Shown: positions 17,391 through 26,537 of the stretch, one piece after another
Layout: every line of letters begins with the position of its first letter
Position numbering within the stretch: the first letter of the stretch is position 1
DNA from: Halorussus salinisoli
Lineage (GTDB): Archaea; Halobacteriota; Halobacteria; Halobacteriales; Haladaptataceae
DNA: 64,000 nucleotides
NCBI GenBank assembly: GCA_005239435.1
Contig: SZNP01000001.1
Coordinates: 248,001 to 312,000, forward strand
Direction: 5' to 3'
Notes under the pieces: generated by a model
Databases searched by the model: none
What the model was told of the DNA's origin: nothing
What the model saw: the letters and a program-made list of their open reading frames with translations, nothing else
Translations under genes and position numbers: made by a program

Positions 17391-18533
17391 ATGGGAGACG
17401 ACACCACTCCAGTCATCGCCAAGGCGATCCGAACGCCGCAGGGTAAGGAAGACGGCGTCTACGCGGACACTCGGAGCGAAGACCTCTCGGTGCCGCTCAT
17501 CGACACTATCCTCGACGAGACGGGACTCGATAGCGAACACGTCGACGACCTCATGTGGGGTGTCGCACAGCAGCGCGAGGAACAGGACAACAACGTCGCG
17601 CGGGTCATCGCGCTCCTCTCGGACCTCGGAGAGGGCGTGCCCGCGACGACCATCAACCGCTGGTGCGCCTCGTCGATGCAGGCCATCATCAGCGCGAGCG
17701 ACGCCATCCGGGCGGGCCAGCGTCGAGCCATCATCGCGGGCGGCGTCGAGAACATGAGCCGCGTCCCGATGAGCCAGAGCTACGGCAACGTCCACCCGCG
17801 GATGGCGGAACACTACAACGTCGGCGAACTCTCGATGGGGATGACCGCCGAGAAGGTTGCCGAGGAGTACGGCATCTCCCGCGAGCAGCAGGACGAGTAC
17901 GCGCTCCGGAGCCAACAGCGCGCCGCCGAAGCCACCGAGTCGGGGCGGTTCGACGACGAAATCGTCCCCATCGAGACCGACGACGGACTCGTCGAGGAGG
18001 ACGAAGGCATCCGCCCCGACACGTCCATGGAGGCGCTCTCGGGGCTGCCGACGGTGTTCAAGGCCGACGGAACGGTCACGCCCGGCAACTCCTCGCAGAT
18101 ATCCGACGGGGCGTCGGCTACCCTCGTCACCAGCGAGGCGTTCGCCGAGGAGCACGGCCTCGACGTGCTCGCGTACGTCGGCGACAACAACGTCACGGGC
18201 GTGGACCCGACCGTGATGGGCATCGGCCCGGTCCCCGCGACGAAGGAGCTACTGGAGCGCACGGGCGAGTCCATCGAGGAGTTCGACCTCGTGGAACTCA
18301 ACGAGGCGTTCGCCAGCCAAACCGTCTACGCCAAGAACGAACTCGGCGTCTCGGACGAGAAGTTCAACGTCAACGGCGGCGCGATCGCCATCGGCCACCC
18401 GCTCGGGGCCTCGGGCGCGCGCCTGCCCGTGACGCTGGTCCACGAGATGATGAAGCGCGACGCGAAGAAGGGGCTGGCGACCCTCTGCGTCGGCTTCGGT
18501 CAAGGGGCGGCCATCACGTTCGAGCGGAAATAG
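17391..18533 (+). CDS. Acetyl-CoA C-acyltransferase (thiolase)
   Basis: A 380-residue thiolase, which makes or cleaves beta-ketoacyl-CoA using an active-site cysteine. The nucleophile region is TINRWCASSMQAI (Cys about residue 90), and the C-terminal catalytic residues are in NGGAIAIGHPLGASGAR (His) and TLCVGFGQGAAITFE (Cys). LVELNEAFASQ is also typical. Length is normal for the family. It may act in fatty acid breakdown or in isoprenoid or polyhydroxyalkanoate precursor formation. An acyl-CoA synthetase is present 10 kb away. A second copy of its last codons lies 156 bp downstream. Confidence 0.92.
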   Translation: MGDDTTPVIAKAIRTPQGKEDGVYADTRSEDLSVPLIDTILDETGLDSEHVDDLMWGVAQQREEQDNNVARVIALLSDLGEGVPATTINRWCASSMQAIISASDAIRAGQRRAIIAGGVENMSRVPMSQSYGNVHPRMAEHYNVGELSMGMTAEKVAEEYGISREQQDEYALRSQQRAAEATESGRFDDEIVPIETDDGLVEEDEGIRPDTSMEALSGLPTVFKADGTVTPGNSSQISDGASATLVTSEAFAEEHGLDVLAYVGDNNVTGVDPTVMGIGPVPATKELLERTGESIEEFDLVELNEAFASQTVYAKNELGVSDEKFNVNGGAIAIGHPLGASGARLPVTLVHEMMKRDAKKGLATLCVGFGQGAAITFERK

Positions 18534-18683
18534 GTAGCAGTTCCACCGCGAGCGAAGTGAACGCAGGTTCGGAGAGCTTTGCTCTCCTGCGGCTTTTCGT
18601 CGACCTTTTACTGCGCTCGCTCGCGTTGCTCGCTCGCTGGTAAAACGTCGTCGCGTCAGGGCGCGGCTATCACGTTCGAGCGG
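18513..18683. repeat. Duplicated thiolase 3' tail flanking hairpin-rich spacer
   Basis: The 15 bases ATCACGTTCGAGCGG occur at 18513-18527 (inside the thiolase) and again at 18669-18683. Both are preceded by GGxGCGGC-like sequence and followed by a TAG stop and a TAGC. The second copy would encode QGAAITFERE-stop. Between them is a perfect hairpin GGAGAGC-TTT-GCTCTCC (18571-18587) and a run of GCTCGCTCGC motifs. The rest of the 18534-18882 gap shows no gene. Confidence 0.7.
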
Positions 18684-18882
18684 GAGTAGATAGCGAGCGG
18701 ATAGAAGACAGGAAACCTACACTTTTCCGAACGGTTGCCAGAGCGTAGCACTCGAACGTTCGCGTTCTACGAGTCCAGTTCCGAGGTAATCGACCGGCTC
18801 TGGACGGTAATCGCCACTACCGGCGCGAACTATCTGGCGTCCTTAACCGGTCGCTCGCCGAGACTCTTCGGGACGGTTCCTC

Positions 18883-20631
18883 ATGAGCGAAAACGACGAC
18901 GCCGAACGGCGTGCGGAATCGGACGGCAAGAACACCTCGCGGCGCAACGTCCTCCGGGGCGTCGCCGCTGGCTCTGCGGCCGGGTTCGCGGGCCTCTCCG
19001 GAGGAGAGGTGGCGACGGCAGGACGGGGAGCGACCGGACAGGAGACGACGACCCAGCAGGACGGCCAGCGGGCCGGGTTCTTCGAGCGAGGGACGGAGGT
19101 CGGCATCCAGATGGTCGCGGACGGCGACCTGACGGCACCGACGGACTTCGCCGTCGCAGAAGGCGACGACCGACAGTTCGTGGCCGACCAGACCGGACAG
19201 GTGTACGTCATCACGCCCGACGGTCTGCGGGACGAGCCGTTCGTCGACGTGAGCGACCGACTGGTCGAGCTCGGCAGGTTCTACGGCCTGTACGGGTCGG
19301 GGTTCCCGGGCTACGACGAGCGGGGGCTGACGGGCATCGAACTCCACCCGAACTTCACCGAGAACCGGAAGTTCTACCTCCACTACAGCGCACCACCGGA
19401 CCAGACGCTCCGGTCCATCCAGTGGGACCACATCGAGATCGTCTCGGAGTTCGAGGCCACCGGGAACCTGAGGATGGCCAGACCGAACTCCGAGCGCGTC
19501 CTGCTCAGGATTCCGAAGCCACAGTACAACCACAACGCCGGACCGATGGCCTTCGGCCCGGACGGCTACCTCTACGTGCCGATGGGGGACGGTGGCGGTG
19601 CGAACGACGACATGTACGGCCACGCGCCCGACTGGTACGACGGCAATACCGGCGGGAACGGTCAGGACGTGGTCTCGAACCTGCTCGGCAACGTCCTGCG
19701 CATCGACGTGGACAGCCAACAGGGCGACAAGCCCTACGGCATCCCCGACGACAACCCCTTCGCAGGCGACACGCCCGGGCTGGACGAGATATACGCCTAC
19801 GGATTCCGGAATCCCTTCGGCATCTCGTTCGACAGCCGGGGCCGGTTGTTCGTCCCCGACGCCGGACAGAACCTCTTCGAAGAGGCCAACATCGTCGAGC
19901 GGGGTGGCAACTACGGTTGGAACATCAAGGAGGGCACGCACTGCTTCAGCACCCAGAACCCGGGCCAACCGCCCGAGCAGTGCCCGAGCCGAGAGCCAGA
20001 CGAGGACCCGTACGACGGAGGGCCGCTCATCGACCCCTTCGTGGAGTATCCACACCAGTATCGGGGCGAGTGGGTCGGCATCGTCATCGTCGGCGGGTAC
20101 TTCTACGAGCAGGACACCGTTCCGGACCTGCGAGGGAAGTACATCTTCGGCGACTGGACCAAGGACCCCCAGCGTGCCGAACCCGCGGGTCGGCTGTTGG
20201 CCGCGACTCAGCCCGAGGAGGGGACCCAGACCACGCAGACGACGACTGCCCAGGAGACGACGCCGGAAGGAACCGAGACGGGCGAAGGGGACGGTCAGGT
20301 CGTGCCGCGCGACCGGCTCTGGGACATGGAGGAACTGGTCGTCGCGGGGTCCGACGACGGCACCCTCGACTGGTTCGTCCGCCAGTTCGGCCGCGGAAAC
20401 GACGGCGAGATATACGTCCTCGTGGGCAAGCAGGGCGTCCCGGAGGGCGACAGCGGCGCGGTCCTGAAGATCGTCCCGCCCGGCGAAGGCGACGGTGCGG
20501 CGACAGGGACGACCACGGAAGCAGGCGGTGAGACCACGACCGAGGGAAGCGGGGGTGACACTACGACCGCGACCGACGAGACGACGACCGTCGATACCGA
20601 GGAGACCACGACCGTCGCACAGGACCGATGA
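18883..20631 (+). CDS. PQQ-dependent sugar dehydrogenase-like, Tat-exported
   Basis: A 582-residue protein of the glucose/sorbosone dehydrogenase family (six-bladed propeller using pyrroloquinoline quinone). The twin-arginine signal SRRNVLRGVAAGSAAGFAGL at about 19-38 predicts folded export. Propeller motifs: GLTGIELHPNF, YNHNAGPMAFGPDGYLYVPMGDGG (likely catalytic His), GNVLRIDVD, YAYGFRNPFGISFD, RLFVPDAGQN, GGNYGWNIKEG and DGEIYVLVGKQG. A Thr-rich insert (about 445-470) and a Thr/Glu-rich tail of some 50 residues look like glycosylated linkers. The usual cofactor and substrate are family knowledge. No PQQ synthesis genes are in the window. Confidence 0.85.
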   Translation: MSENDDAERRAESDGKNTSRRNVLRGVAAGSAAGFAGLSGGEVATAGRGATGQETTTQQDGQRAGFFERGTEVGIQMVADGDLTAPTDFAVAEGDDRQFVADQTGQVYVITPDGLRDEPFVDVSDRLVELGRFYGLYGSGFPGYDERGLTGIELHPNFTENRKFYLHYSAPPDQTLRSIQWDHIEIVSEFEATGNLRMARPNSERVLLRIPKPQYNHNAGPMAFGPDGYLYVPMGDGGGANDDMYGHAPDWYDGNTGGNGQDVVSNLLGNVLRIDVDSQQGDKPYGIPDDNPFAGDTPGLDEIYAYGFRNPFGISFDSRGRLFVPDAGQNLFEEANIVERGGNYGWNIKEGTHCFSTQNPGQPPEQCPSREPDEDPYDGGPLIDPFVEYPHQYRGEWVGIVIVGGYFYEQDTVPDLRGKYIFGDWTKDPQRAEPAGRLLAATQPEEGTQTTQTTTAQETTPEGTETGEGDGQVVPRDRLWDMEELVVAGSDDGTLDWFVRQFGRGNDGEIYVLVGKQGVPEGDSGAVLKIVPPGEGDGAATGTTTEAGGETTTEGSGGDTTTATDETTTVDTEETTTVAQDR

Positions 20632-20839
20632 TTCGGTGAGGTTCCGGTCGGCACGCGATCAGCATCGCATTAGAATCCCCTGTATTGCTTTAAGAAACGT
20701 ATATTAATATCATAGAAATTAATAATTTATCCTCAGACGATAGACAGTATCGGTCGGGAATCACCCGACTGGCTCGACCGGTTTTCGCTCCGGATATCTC
20801 CGGTTTCTGATCGCAAGAAGTCGCCGGACGTAACCGTCC

Positions 20840-22528
20840 TCAGTCGTCCGCGCTGACCGCACCCGACCCACCGGAAATGTTCGCGTCCGGCACCGTCCCG
20901 TCCTCGTTCCAGCCGCGAACCTCGTAGTACTCGTCCAGCGCTTCCTCGAAGCCCGGCAGGTCGTAGGGCAGGCGGTCGGCGTCCCGAGCGATGCTGCGCT
21001 GGTTGTTGAAGTGGCGTTCGAGTTCCACGACGCGGTCCCCGACCTCCAGCAGGTCCTCGAAGTCCGCGTCGAACAGCATCTCGTAGCGGTCGGGGTTCAT
21101 GAAGTCCCGGGAAAACTTGCAGACGACGCCGGAATCGTTGAGCGCCATCAGGTTCTCTCGCTCGACCAGACGGTCGGGCTTGCCCTCCAGTCCGGTCGGT
21201 TCCATGGCCTCGTCCTTGCCGACGAGGGGGTACTCGACCGAGTAGAAGGTGGCGTACATGTGGTCGGCCCCGCGGTTGGCGACGGCGTAGCTCAGCCCCT
21301 GGCCGTGGAGAACTCGTCCCTCGTGGGCGGCGAAGTCCATGCCCTTGACCGTCCAGTTCTCGACGCCCAGTTCCTCGTGAGCGCGGTCGATGCCCTCCGC
21401 GAGCAGGTCGCCGACGCCCTCGCGGTGGGCGATCTTCTCCACGAGGTCGAGAATCAACTCCTCGTCGCCGAACGCGTCCTCGCTGGCGAGGTACGCCGAG
21501 ACGGTGTTCCCGGCCGAGATGGTGTCGAGGCCGTAGCGGTCGCAGCGCTCGTTCGACTGCATCACGTCCACGATGTCGTCGATGCCCGCGTTCGACCCGA
21601 ACGCCATCGCGGTCTCGAACTCGGGGCCTTCGGTCTCAACGCCGCGCTCCTCGTCCCTCGTCGGGAGCTTGCAGGCGAACGCGCAGGCCGAGCAGGTGCC
21701 CTTCTTGTACTTCTTCTCGGCGACCGCAGAGCCGTTGATGCCCGCCGCGCCCTCGAACGACTGCTCGGAGAAGTAGTACGAGGGGAGGCCGTCCATCTCG
21801 TTGGCGAGGTCCATCACCGCCACCGTCCCCTGCTCTTTCATGATGTGGTCGGTCGTGGCCGCCTCGCGGTGGACGTCCATCTGCCCGGCGGGAATCTCGA
21901 CGTCGGGCCGCGAGTCGCCCTCGAAGGTGACGGCCTTGACGTTCTTTGCGCCGAGGACCGCGCCGAGGCCGCCGCGGCCGAAGGCCCGCTCCTCGGTGGT
22001 CATGACGGAGGCGAACCGGACCTGGTTCTCGCCCGCCGGGCCGATGCAGGCGACGTGCTCGGATTCGAGGCCGTGCTCGTCCTCGACGTACTCGCAGGTC
22101 TCGGGCACCGTGGCTCCTTCGAGGCCGGGCACCGCCTCGAATTCGACTCCCTCGTCGGTGACGTGGACGACGAGCAGGTCGTCGCTCTCGCCCGCTATCT
22201 CGACCGCGCTGTACCCCGTATCGGCGAAGTGCCGGGACATGAAGCCCCCGGCGTTCGAGGACAGCAGGCCACCGGTCAGCGGCGAGACGCCCGTGACGTT
22301 CATCCGACCGGTGAAGCTCATGTTCGACATCTGCATCGGTCCCGTCGTGAAGAACAGGCCGTTGTCGGGGCCGAGCGGGTCGGCGTCGAACGGGACGCGG
22401 TCGTGTGCCAGTTTCGTTCCGACGCCGCGGCCGCCGACGAACGATTCCAGCACGTCGTCGATAGATTCGGTGCGAGTCTCGCGCTCGCCGACGTCGACGG
22501 TCAGGAGCGGTCCTTCTGCGTGGTTCAT
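20840..22528 (-). CDS. Aldehyde ferredoxin oxidoreductase (AOR family)
   Basis: A 562-residue tungsten/molybdenum pterin enzyme that oxidises aldehydes or related substrates, passing electrons to ferredoxin. The [4Fe-4S] ligands are complete: Cys279, Cys282 and Cys286 in CSACAFAC, and Cys470 in VVCKF. Pterin-binding features include FVGGRGVGTKL, SPLTGGLLSSNAGG, AFGRGGLGAVLGAKNVKAV, EGPEFETAMAFGSNAGI and YGLDTISAGNTVSAYL. A TATA-like TTTATGAAC lies about 28 bp upstream of the ATG. The exact subfamily (AOR, GAPOR-like or other) is not decidable by eye. Confidence 0.92.
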   Translation of the reverse strand: MNHAEGPLLTVDVGERETRTESIDDVLESFVGGRGVGTKLAHDRVPFDADPLGPDNGLFFTTGPMQMSNMSFTGRMNVTGVSPLTGGLLSSNAGGFMSRHFADTGYSAVEIAGESDDLLVVHVTDEGVEFEAVPGLEGATVPETCEYVEDEHGLESEHVACIGPAGENQVRFASVMTTEERAFGRGGLGAVLGAKNVKAVTFEGDSRPDVEIPAGQMDVHREAATTDHIMKEQGTVAVMDLANEMDGLPSYYFSEQSFEGAAGINGSAVAEKKYKKGTCSACAFACKLPTRDEERGVETEGPEFETAMAFGSNAGIDDIVDVMQSNERCDRYGLDTISAGNTVSAYLASEDAFGDEELILDLVEKIAHREGVGDLLAEGIDRAHEELGVENWTVKGMDFAAHEGRVLHGQGLSYAVANRGADHMYATFYSVEYPLVGKDEAMEPTGLEGKPDRLVERENLMALNDSGVVCKFSRDFMNPDRYEMLFDADFEDLLEVGDRVVELERHFNNQRSIARDADRLPYDLPGFEEALDEYYEVRGWNEDGTVPDANISGGSGAVSADD

Positions 22529-22604
22529 GGTATCACGTATCTATTCGAAGTTCATAAAGGTGAGTCGTCCGTCTGCGCGGAGAGGCGATGCGGTCCGGAC
22601 CGGG

Positions 22605-23570
22605 TCACTCCTCCGGCCAGCGCTCGATATACACCGTCTCGTCGGTGTAGAACCGGACCATGTCGTCGCCCTGCGCGTGGAGGTCACCGAAGAACGATGC
22701 CTTCCGCCCGCCGAAGTGGAAGAACGCCATCGGGGCGGCCGTGCCGACGTTGACTCCGAGGTTGCCCGCCTCGGCCTCGTGGCGGAATCGCTTCGCCTCC
22801 GCGCCGCGCTCCGTGAACAGGCTGGCGGCGTTGCCGTACTCGCTCCGGTTCACGACGTCCAGCGCCTCGCCGAAGTCGTCCGCCCGAATCAGCGCGAGGA
22901 CCGGACCGAAGATCTCGTCGCGAGCGACCGTCGTCTCGGGGTCTACGTCGCCGAAGACGGTCGGCGCGAGGTAGTGGCCCTCGTCGGGCAGGTCGGCGTC
23001 GCGCTCCCGGCCGTCGAGCAGGACCGTCGCGCCTTCCTCGACGCCGGTCTCGACGTACTCTCGGACGGTCGCCTCGTGGTCGGCCGTGACGAGCGGCCCC
23101 ATCTCGGTTCTCTCGTCGAGTCCGTCGCCGACCGTCAGACTCGCCGCTTCGTCGACCACGCGGTCGGCGAACTCGTCGTAGACGCCGTCGTGGACGACCG
23201 CGACCGGGTTGGCGAGACAGCGCTGGCCGGAGTTGGCGAACGCCGACGAGACGGTCTGCTCGGCCGCGAACGCCAGATTCGCCGAGTCCGAGACGACGAT
23301 GTGGTTGTTCGCGCCGCCCTGAGCCTGCACGCGCTTGCCGTGCGCGGCCGCGGTCTCGTAGACGTGTTTGGCGACCGGCGTGGACCCGACGAACGACGCG
23401 CCCACCACGTCGTCGTGGGCCAGTAGCGCGTTCACGGTGTCGGGCCCGCCGTTGACGAGTTGGACGACGCCGTCGGGGAAGCCGGCCTCGTCGATCAGTT
23501 CGAAGAGCTTCCGCGCCGTGAAGGGGGTCCGCTCGCTCGGCTTGAGGACGAACGCGTTCCCGGTCGCCAC
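22605..23570 (-). pseudogene. Methylmalonate-semialdehyde dehydrogenase-like, 5'-truncated remnant
   Basis: About 320 C-terminal residues of an aldehyde dehydrogenase of the CoA-acylating methylmalonate-semialdehyde type. It starts abruptly at VATGNAFVLKPSERTPFTAR and includes the catalytic cysteine in ANSGQRCLAN, EIFGPVLALIRADDF and the C-terminal FFHFGGRKASFFGDLHAQG. Full-length members are about 490 residues, and the N-terminal portion (part of the NAD-binding domain) is missing. The frame stays open beyond 23570 but becomes the antisense of an FAD-oxidoreductase fragment. The cut lies at about 23570. It probably makes no functional enzyme. Confidence 0.85.
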
Positions 23571-24353
23571 CCGCGGTTCGACCTCTCGGCGTTCGCGGGC
23601 GCGGTCCGCCACGAGGAGACCGGCTTCGTCGACCCGTACACTTTCGCGGTCACGCTCAAAGAAGACGCGGAGGCGAGGGGCGCGACGGTTTCGACCGACA
23701 CCGAGGTCACGGGCCTGCGGACCGACGGAGGGCGGGTCGCGGGCGTCGAAACCGAGGCCGGGAGCGTCGACGCACCCCGAGTGGTCGTCGCCGCGGGGTG
23801 GCGAACCGAGCGATTCCTCCGCGAGCAGGTTCGACTCCCGATCAGACCCTACCGGACCCAGTGCGCGGTGCTGGACCCCGGTAGAGAACTCGACGCCGAG
23901 TTCCCGATGGGCTGGGTCCCCGGCGAACACGTCTACTTCCGGCCCGAGCCCAACGGGGACCTGCTGGTCGGAGGCTGGTCGTTCGCGGAGGACGACCCCG
24001 AGGGCGCGAGCGAGCGGGAGGACGAGGCCTTCCGCGACCATGTCGCCGACCTCGTTCCGGGGTTCCTTCGGGACTTCGACCGGGCGCGGTTCGTCAACGG
24101 CTGGGCCGGGGTGGACGGCGCGACTCCGGACACGCGACCCATCGTGGACGCGCCCGACGACGGCCCGGAAGGGCTGGTCGTCGCCACGGGCTTCCACGGA
24201 CGCGGCGTGATGACGGCCCCGGTGGCCGCGAGCGCAGTGCGAGAGCTGGTCGGCGGACCGGCCGCGCCGTTCTCGCTGTCGACGTTCGCCCTCGACAGGT
24301 TCGATTCTCGGAGTCGTGACTTCGAGTTCTCCAGCATCAGCGCGGGCGACTGA
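23571..24353 (+). pseudogene. FAD-dependent amino-acid-oxidase-type oxidoreductase, 5'-truncated remnant
   Basis: About 260 residues of a DAO/DadA-type flavoprotein, beginning at RFDLSAFAGAVRHEETGF and continuing with VDPYTFAVTLKEDAEARGA, PRVVVAAGWRTERFL, YFRPEPNGDLLVGGWS, GWAGVDGATPDTRPIVDAP and a C-terminal FAD-contact region VVATGFHGRGVMTAPVAA. The N-terminal Rossmann dinucleotide-binding motif (GxGxxG), expected about 100 residues earlier, is absent. The sequence upstream of 23571 is the opposite strand of an aldehyde dehydrogenase. Without its FAD-binding start it should be inactive. Confidence 0.82.
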
Positions 24354-24503
24354 CACGGTCGGCTGGAAGTACGTAAATTGCGAAGCGAGTACGCCGTTAT
24401 AGTTCCGACACGTCGTTCTCTGTCGGACCTCGATTCGACGAATTACGGCCGACAGTACGAGGAGAGATAACGGGTCGGCGAACGACGGGCTACCGCTGGC
24501 GGC

Positions 24504-26372
24504 TCACGCGGGCGGGTGACATCGGTCGATGGCCTCCCAGACCGCCTCCTTCCGTCCGAGGAAGGTGATGTGGTCGCCGTTCTGGAGGGTGAAGTCCTCT
24601 TCGGGGACTTCGCTGTTGCCGTCCCGACCGACGAGCGCGATGAGGACCCCGTTCGGGAGTTCGTCGTCGAGTTCCGAGATGGTCTTGCCCACGAGGTCGT
24701 CGGCCGTGACCTCTATCTCCTGTACGTCACCCGACCGACCGAGCTCGGTCATCCAGTCCGACAGCGCCGGGCGCTCGATGACGTTGTCGATGGCCCACGC
24801 GGTCGCCGAGGAGGCGTCGATGGTCTGGACGCCGAGGTCCTCGAAAGCGTCGACGTTGTCGGGGTTGTTCGCTCGCGCGATGACGGTCTCGGCGTCGAAC
24901 TTCGAGTTCGCAAGTTGGGCGACCAGCAGGTTGGCGTCGTCGTCGCCGGTCGCGGCCACGACGATTTTCGCGTTGTCTGCACCCGCACTCCGGAGGACCT
25001 CCGTGTCCGTCCCATCTCCGTGATGGACGGTGAAGTCCTCGCTGCGGGCCAACTGTACCATCTCTTGGTCCTTCTCGATGATGACCACGTTCTCGCCACG
25101 GTCTTCGAGGCGTTCGGCGAGCGAACGGCCCACCTTGCCGCCTCCGACGATGATTACACGCATAGGTATCACGTCCAGGTATTCCGCGATGTGTCGGGCG
25201 AATCCGCCTTCGAACACGACCGTCGCCAGGATGACGAGGAAGACGGTTCCGACGAGGACGTTCGCGGTCTGGTTCAGTCCCTGGTTCTGAAGTTGGACCG
25301 CGAACAGGGTCGCGACCGACGCGGGGATGATACCCCGCGGTCCGACCGCGCTCATGAAGATGCGCTCGTTGAGGGTGTAACGGTCGCCGGTCGTCGAGAG
25401 GAGGACGCCCAGCGGCCGAACCAGCAGCGCCACGACGGCGACGACCACGATACCGCCGAGTCCGAGCGCAATCAGGTTCTCGAATTGGAGCAGGGCCGCC
25501 AGCGCGATGAAGACGAACGAGAGGACGAGCAACGTGATGTCGCCCTTGAACGCCGCGATGTCCTCCTCGTAGGGAAGGTCGGCGTTACCCAGAACGATGC
25601 CCGCGGTAGCGACCGCCGCGATTCCGGCCTCGGCGGCCAAGGTGTTCGCGCTCCCGAACGCGACCAGCGCACCCGCGAGGGTGATGAGTCGCGCGTTCTG
25701 CGGGGCGTTGTCCGGCGAAAGGTCCACGTGACGCAAGAGGTACCAGACGACTCCGGCGACGACGAGACCCGCGAGTATGCCGATGCCCAGTCGCTGGGCG
25801 AAGTCGGCGACGACCTCGTTGACGGTCGGGTCTTCGAGGACGACCACCTCGAACGTGACGACCGCCAGAATCGCGGCGGTCACGTCGTTGACGACGCCCT
25901 CGGTTTCGAGCGCGATTTCGACGCGGTCGCGGGCGGGGACCACTTCGAGGATGGGCGTGATGACGGTCGGACCGGTGGCGACCAGCAGCGACCCGACGAG
26001 CATCGCCACGTCCCAACCGACGCCGAGCGCGAACCGGACCACGATTGCGGTCCCGACGAGCGCGATGACGGCACCCAACGTCACGAGTTTGAGCGTCGCC
26101 GAGGGTGCCTCGCGCAGTTTTTCGATGGTGAGGTGGAACGCGCCCTCGAAGACGATGATGGCGACCGAGAGTCCCACGATGGCCGACAGCGCGCCACCGA
26201 ACGCCTCCGGCGTGACGACTCGTAGTCCTTCGGGGCCGATGATGATGCCCGCGAGGATGAGAAACAGCACGCTGGGCACTTGGAATCGGTCGGCTAAGAC
26301 CTGCGCTCCGACGCCAAGTCCGATGATCGCGGCGACGATGGGGACGAGTTGTGCGCCACCTTCTGCTGCCAC
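24504..26372 (-). CDS. CPA-type cation/proton antiporter with TrkA regulatory domains
   Basis: A 622-residue NhaP/KefB-like exchanger. Residues 1-400 hold 12 or so membrane segments with ATGPTVITPILEVV, TEGVVNDVTAAILAVV and SAVGPRGIIPASVATLF (ion-translocation regions). Residues about 403-520 are a TrkA-N (RCK) domain with MRVIIVGGGKVGRSLAERL and a following nucleotide-binding acid. Residues about 535-622 are a TrkA-C domain. The start is GTG at 26372, supported by a strong AGGAGGT at 26381-26387. It exchanges Na+ or K+ for protons, and nucleotide binding probably gates it. Confidence 0.9.
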   Translation of the reverse strand: MAAEGGAQLVPIVAAIIGLGVGAQVLADRFQVPSVLFLILAGIIIGPEGLRVVTPEAFGGALSAIVGLSVAIIVFEGAFHLTIEKLREAPSATLKLVTLGAVIALVGTAIVVRFALGVGWDVAMLVGSLLVATGPTVITPILEVVPARDRVEIALETEGVVNDVTAAILAVVTFEVVVLEDPTVNEVVADFAQRLGIGILAGLVVAGVVWYLLRHVDLSPDNAPQNARLITLAGALVAFGSANTLAAEAGIAAVATAGIVLGNADLPYEEDIAAFKGDITLLVLSFVFIALAALLQFENLIALGLGGIVVVAVVALLVRPLGVLLSTTGDRYTLNERIFMSAVGPRGIIPASVATLFAVQLQNQGLNQTANVLVGTVFLVILATVVFEGGFARHIAEYLDVIPMRVIIVGGGKVGRSLAERLEDRGENVVIIEKDQEMVQLARSEDFTVHHGDGTDTEVLRSAGADNAKIVVAATGDDDANLLVAQLANSKFDAETVIARANNPDNVDAFEDLGVQTIDASSATAWAIDNVIERPALSDWMTELGRSGDVQEIEVTADDLVGKTISELDDELPNGVLIALVGRDGNSEVPEEDFTLQNGDHITFLGRKEAVWEAIDRCHPPA

Positions 26373-26380
26373 TTTGTGAG

Positions 26381-26387
26381 ACCTCCT
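26381..26387 (-). promoter_or_regulatory. Strong Shine-Dalgarno site for a GTG start
   Basis: On the minus strand AGGAGGT precedes the GTG at 26372 by about 8 bases. Many genes here lack any such site, so it helps fix this non-ATG start for the antiporter. Confidence 0.7.
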
Positions 26388-26498
26388 ATCGGAGTAATGT
26401 GGCGAAGGGTGTTTAAACTGGTCGGTAGCGGACAGAGAAGCCGTCTAAATTTGCGTGAGGGTGCCGGACCGATACGCGAACCGCGCGAGCCGAACCAA

Positions 26499-26508
26499 TA
26501 TTTAAATA
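26499..26508 (+). promoter_or_regulatory. TATA-like promoter element of the methyltransferase gene
   Basis: TATTTAAATA, within the near-palindrome ATATTTAAATA, sits about 30-39 bp before the methyltransferase ATG at 26538. The antiporter reads away on the other strand, so this 165-bp gap is a divergent promoter. Confidence 0.5.
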
Positions 26509-26537
26509 ACCGAACCGAACCACCGTAGCAATCACGG

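Noticed and set aside
22605..24356. A single 583-residue aldehyde dehydrogenase
   Set aside because: The N-terminal 260 residues are the reverse complement of a flavoprotein fragment and have no dehydrogenase character, so the apparent long protein is a junction artefact.
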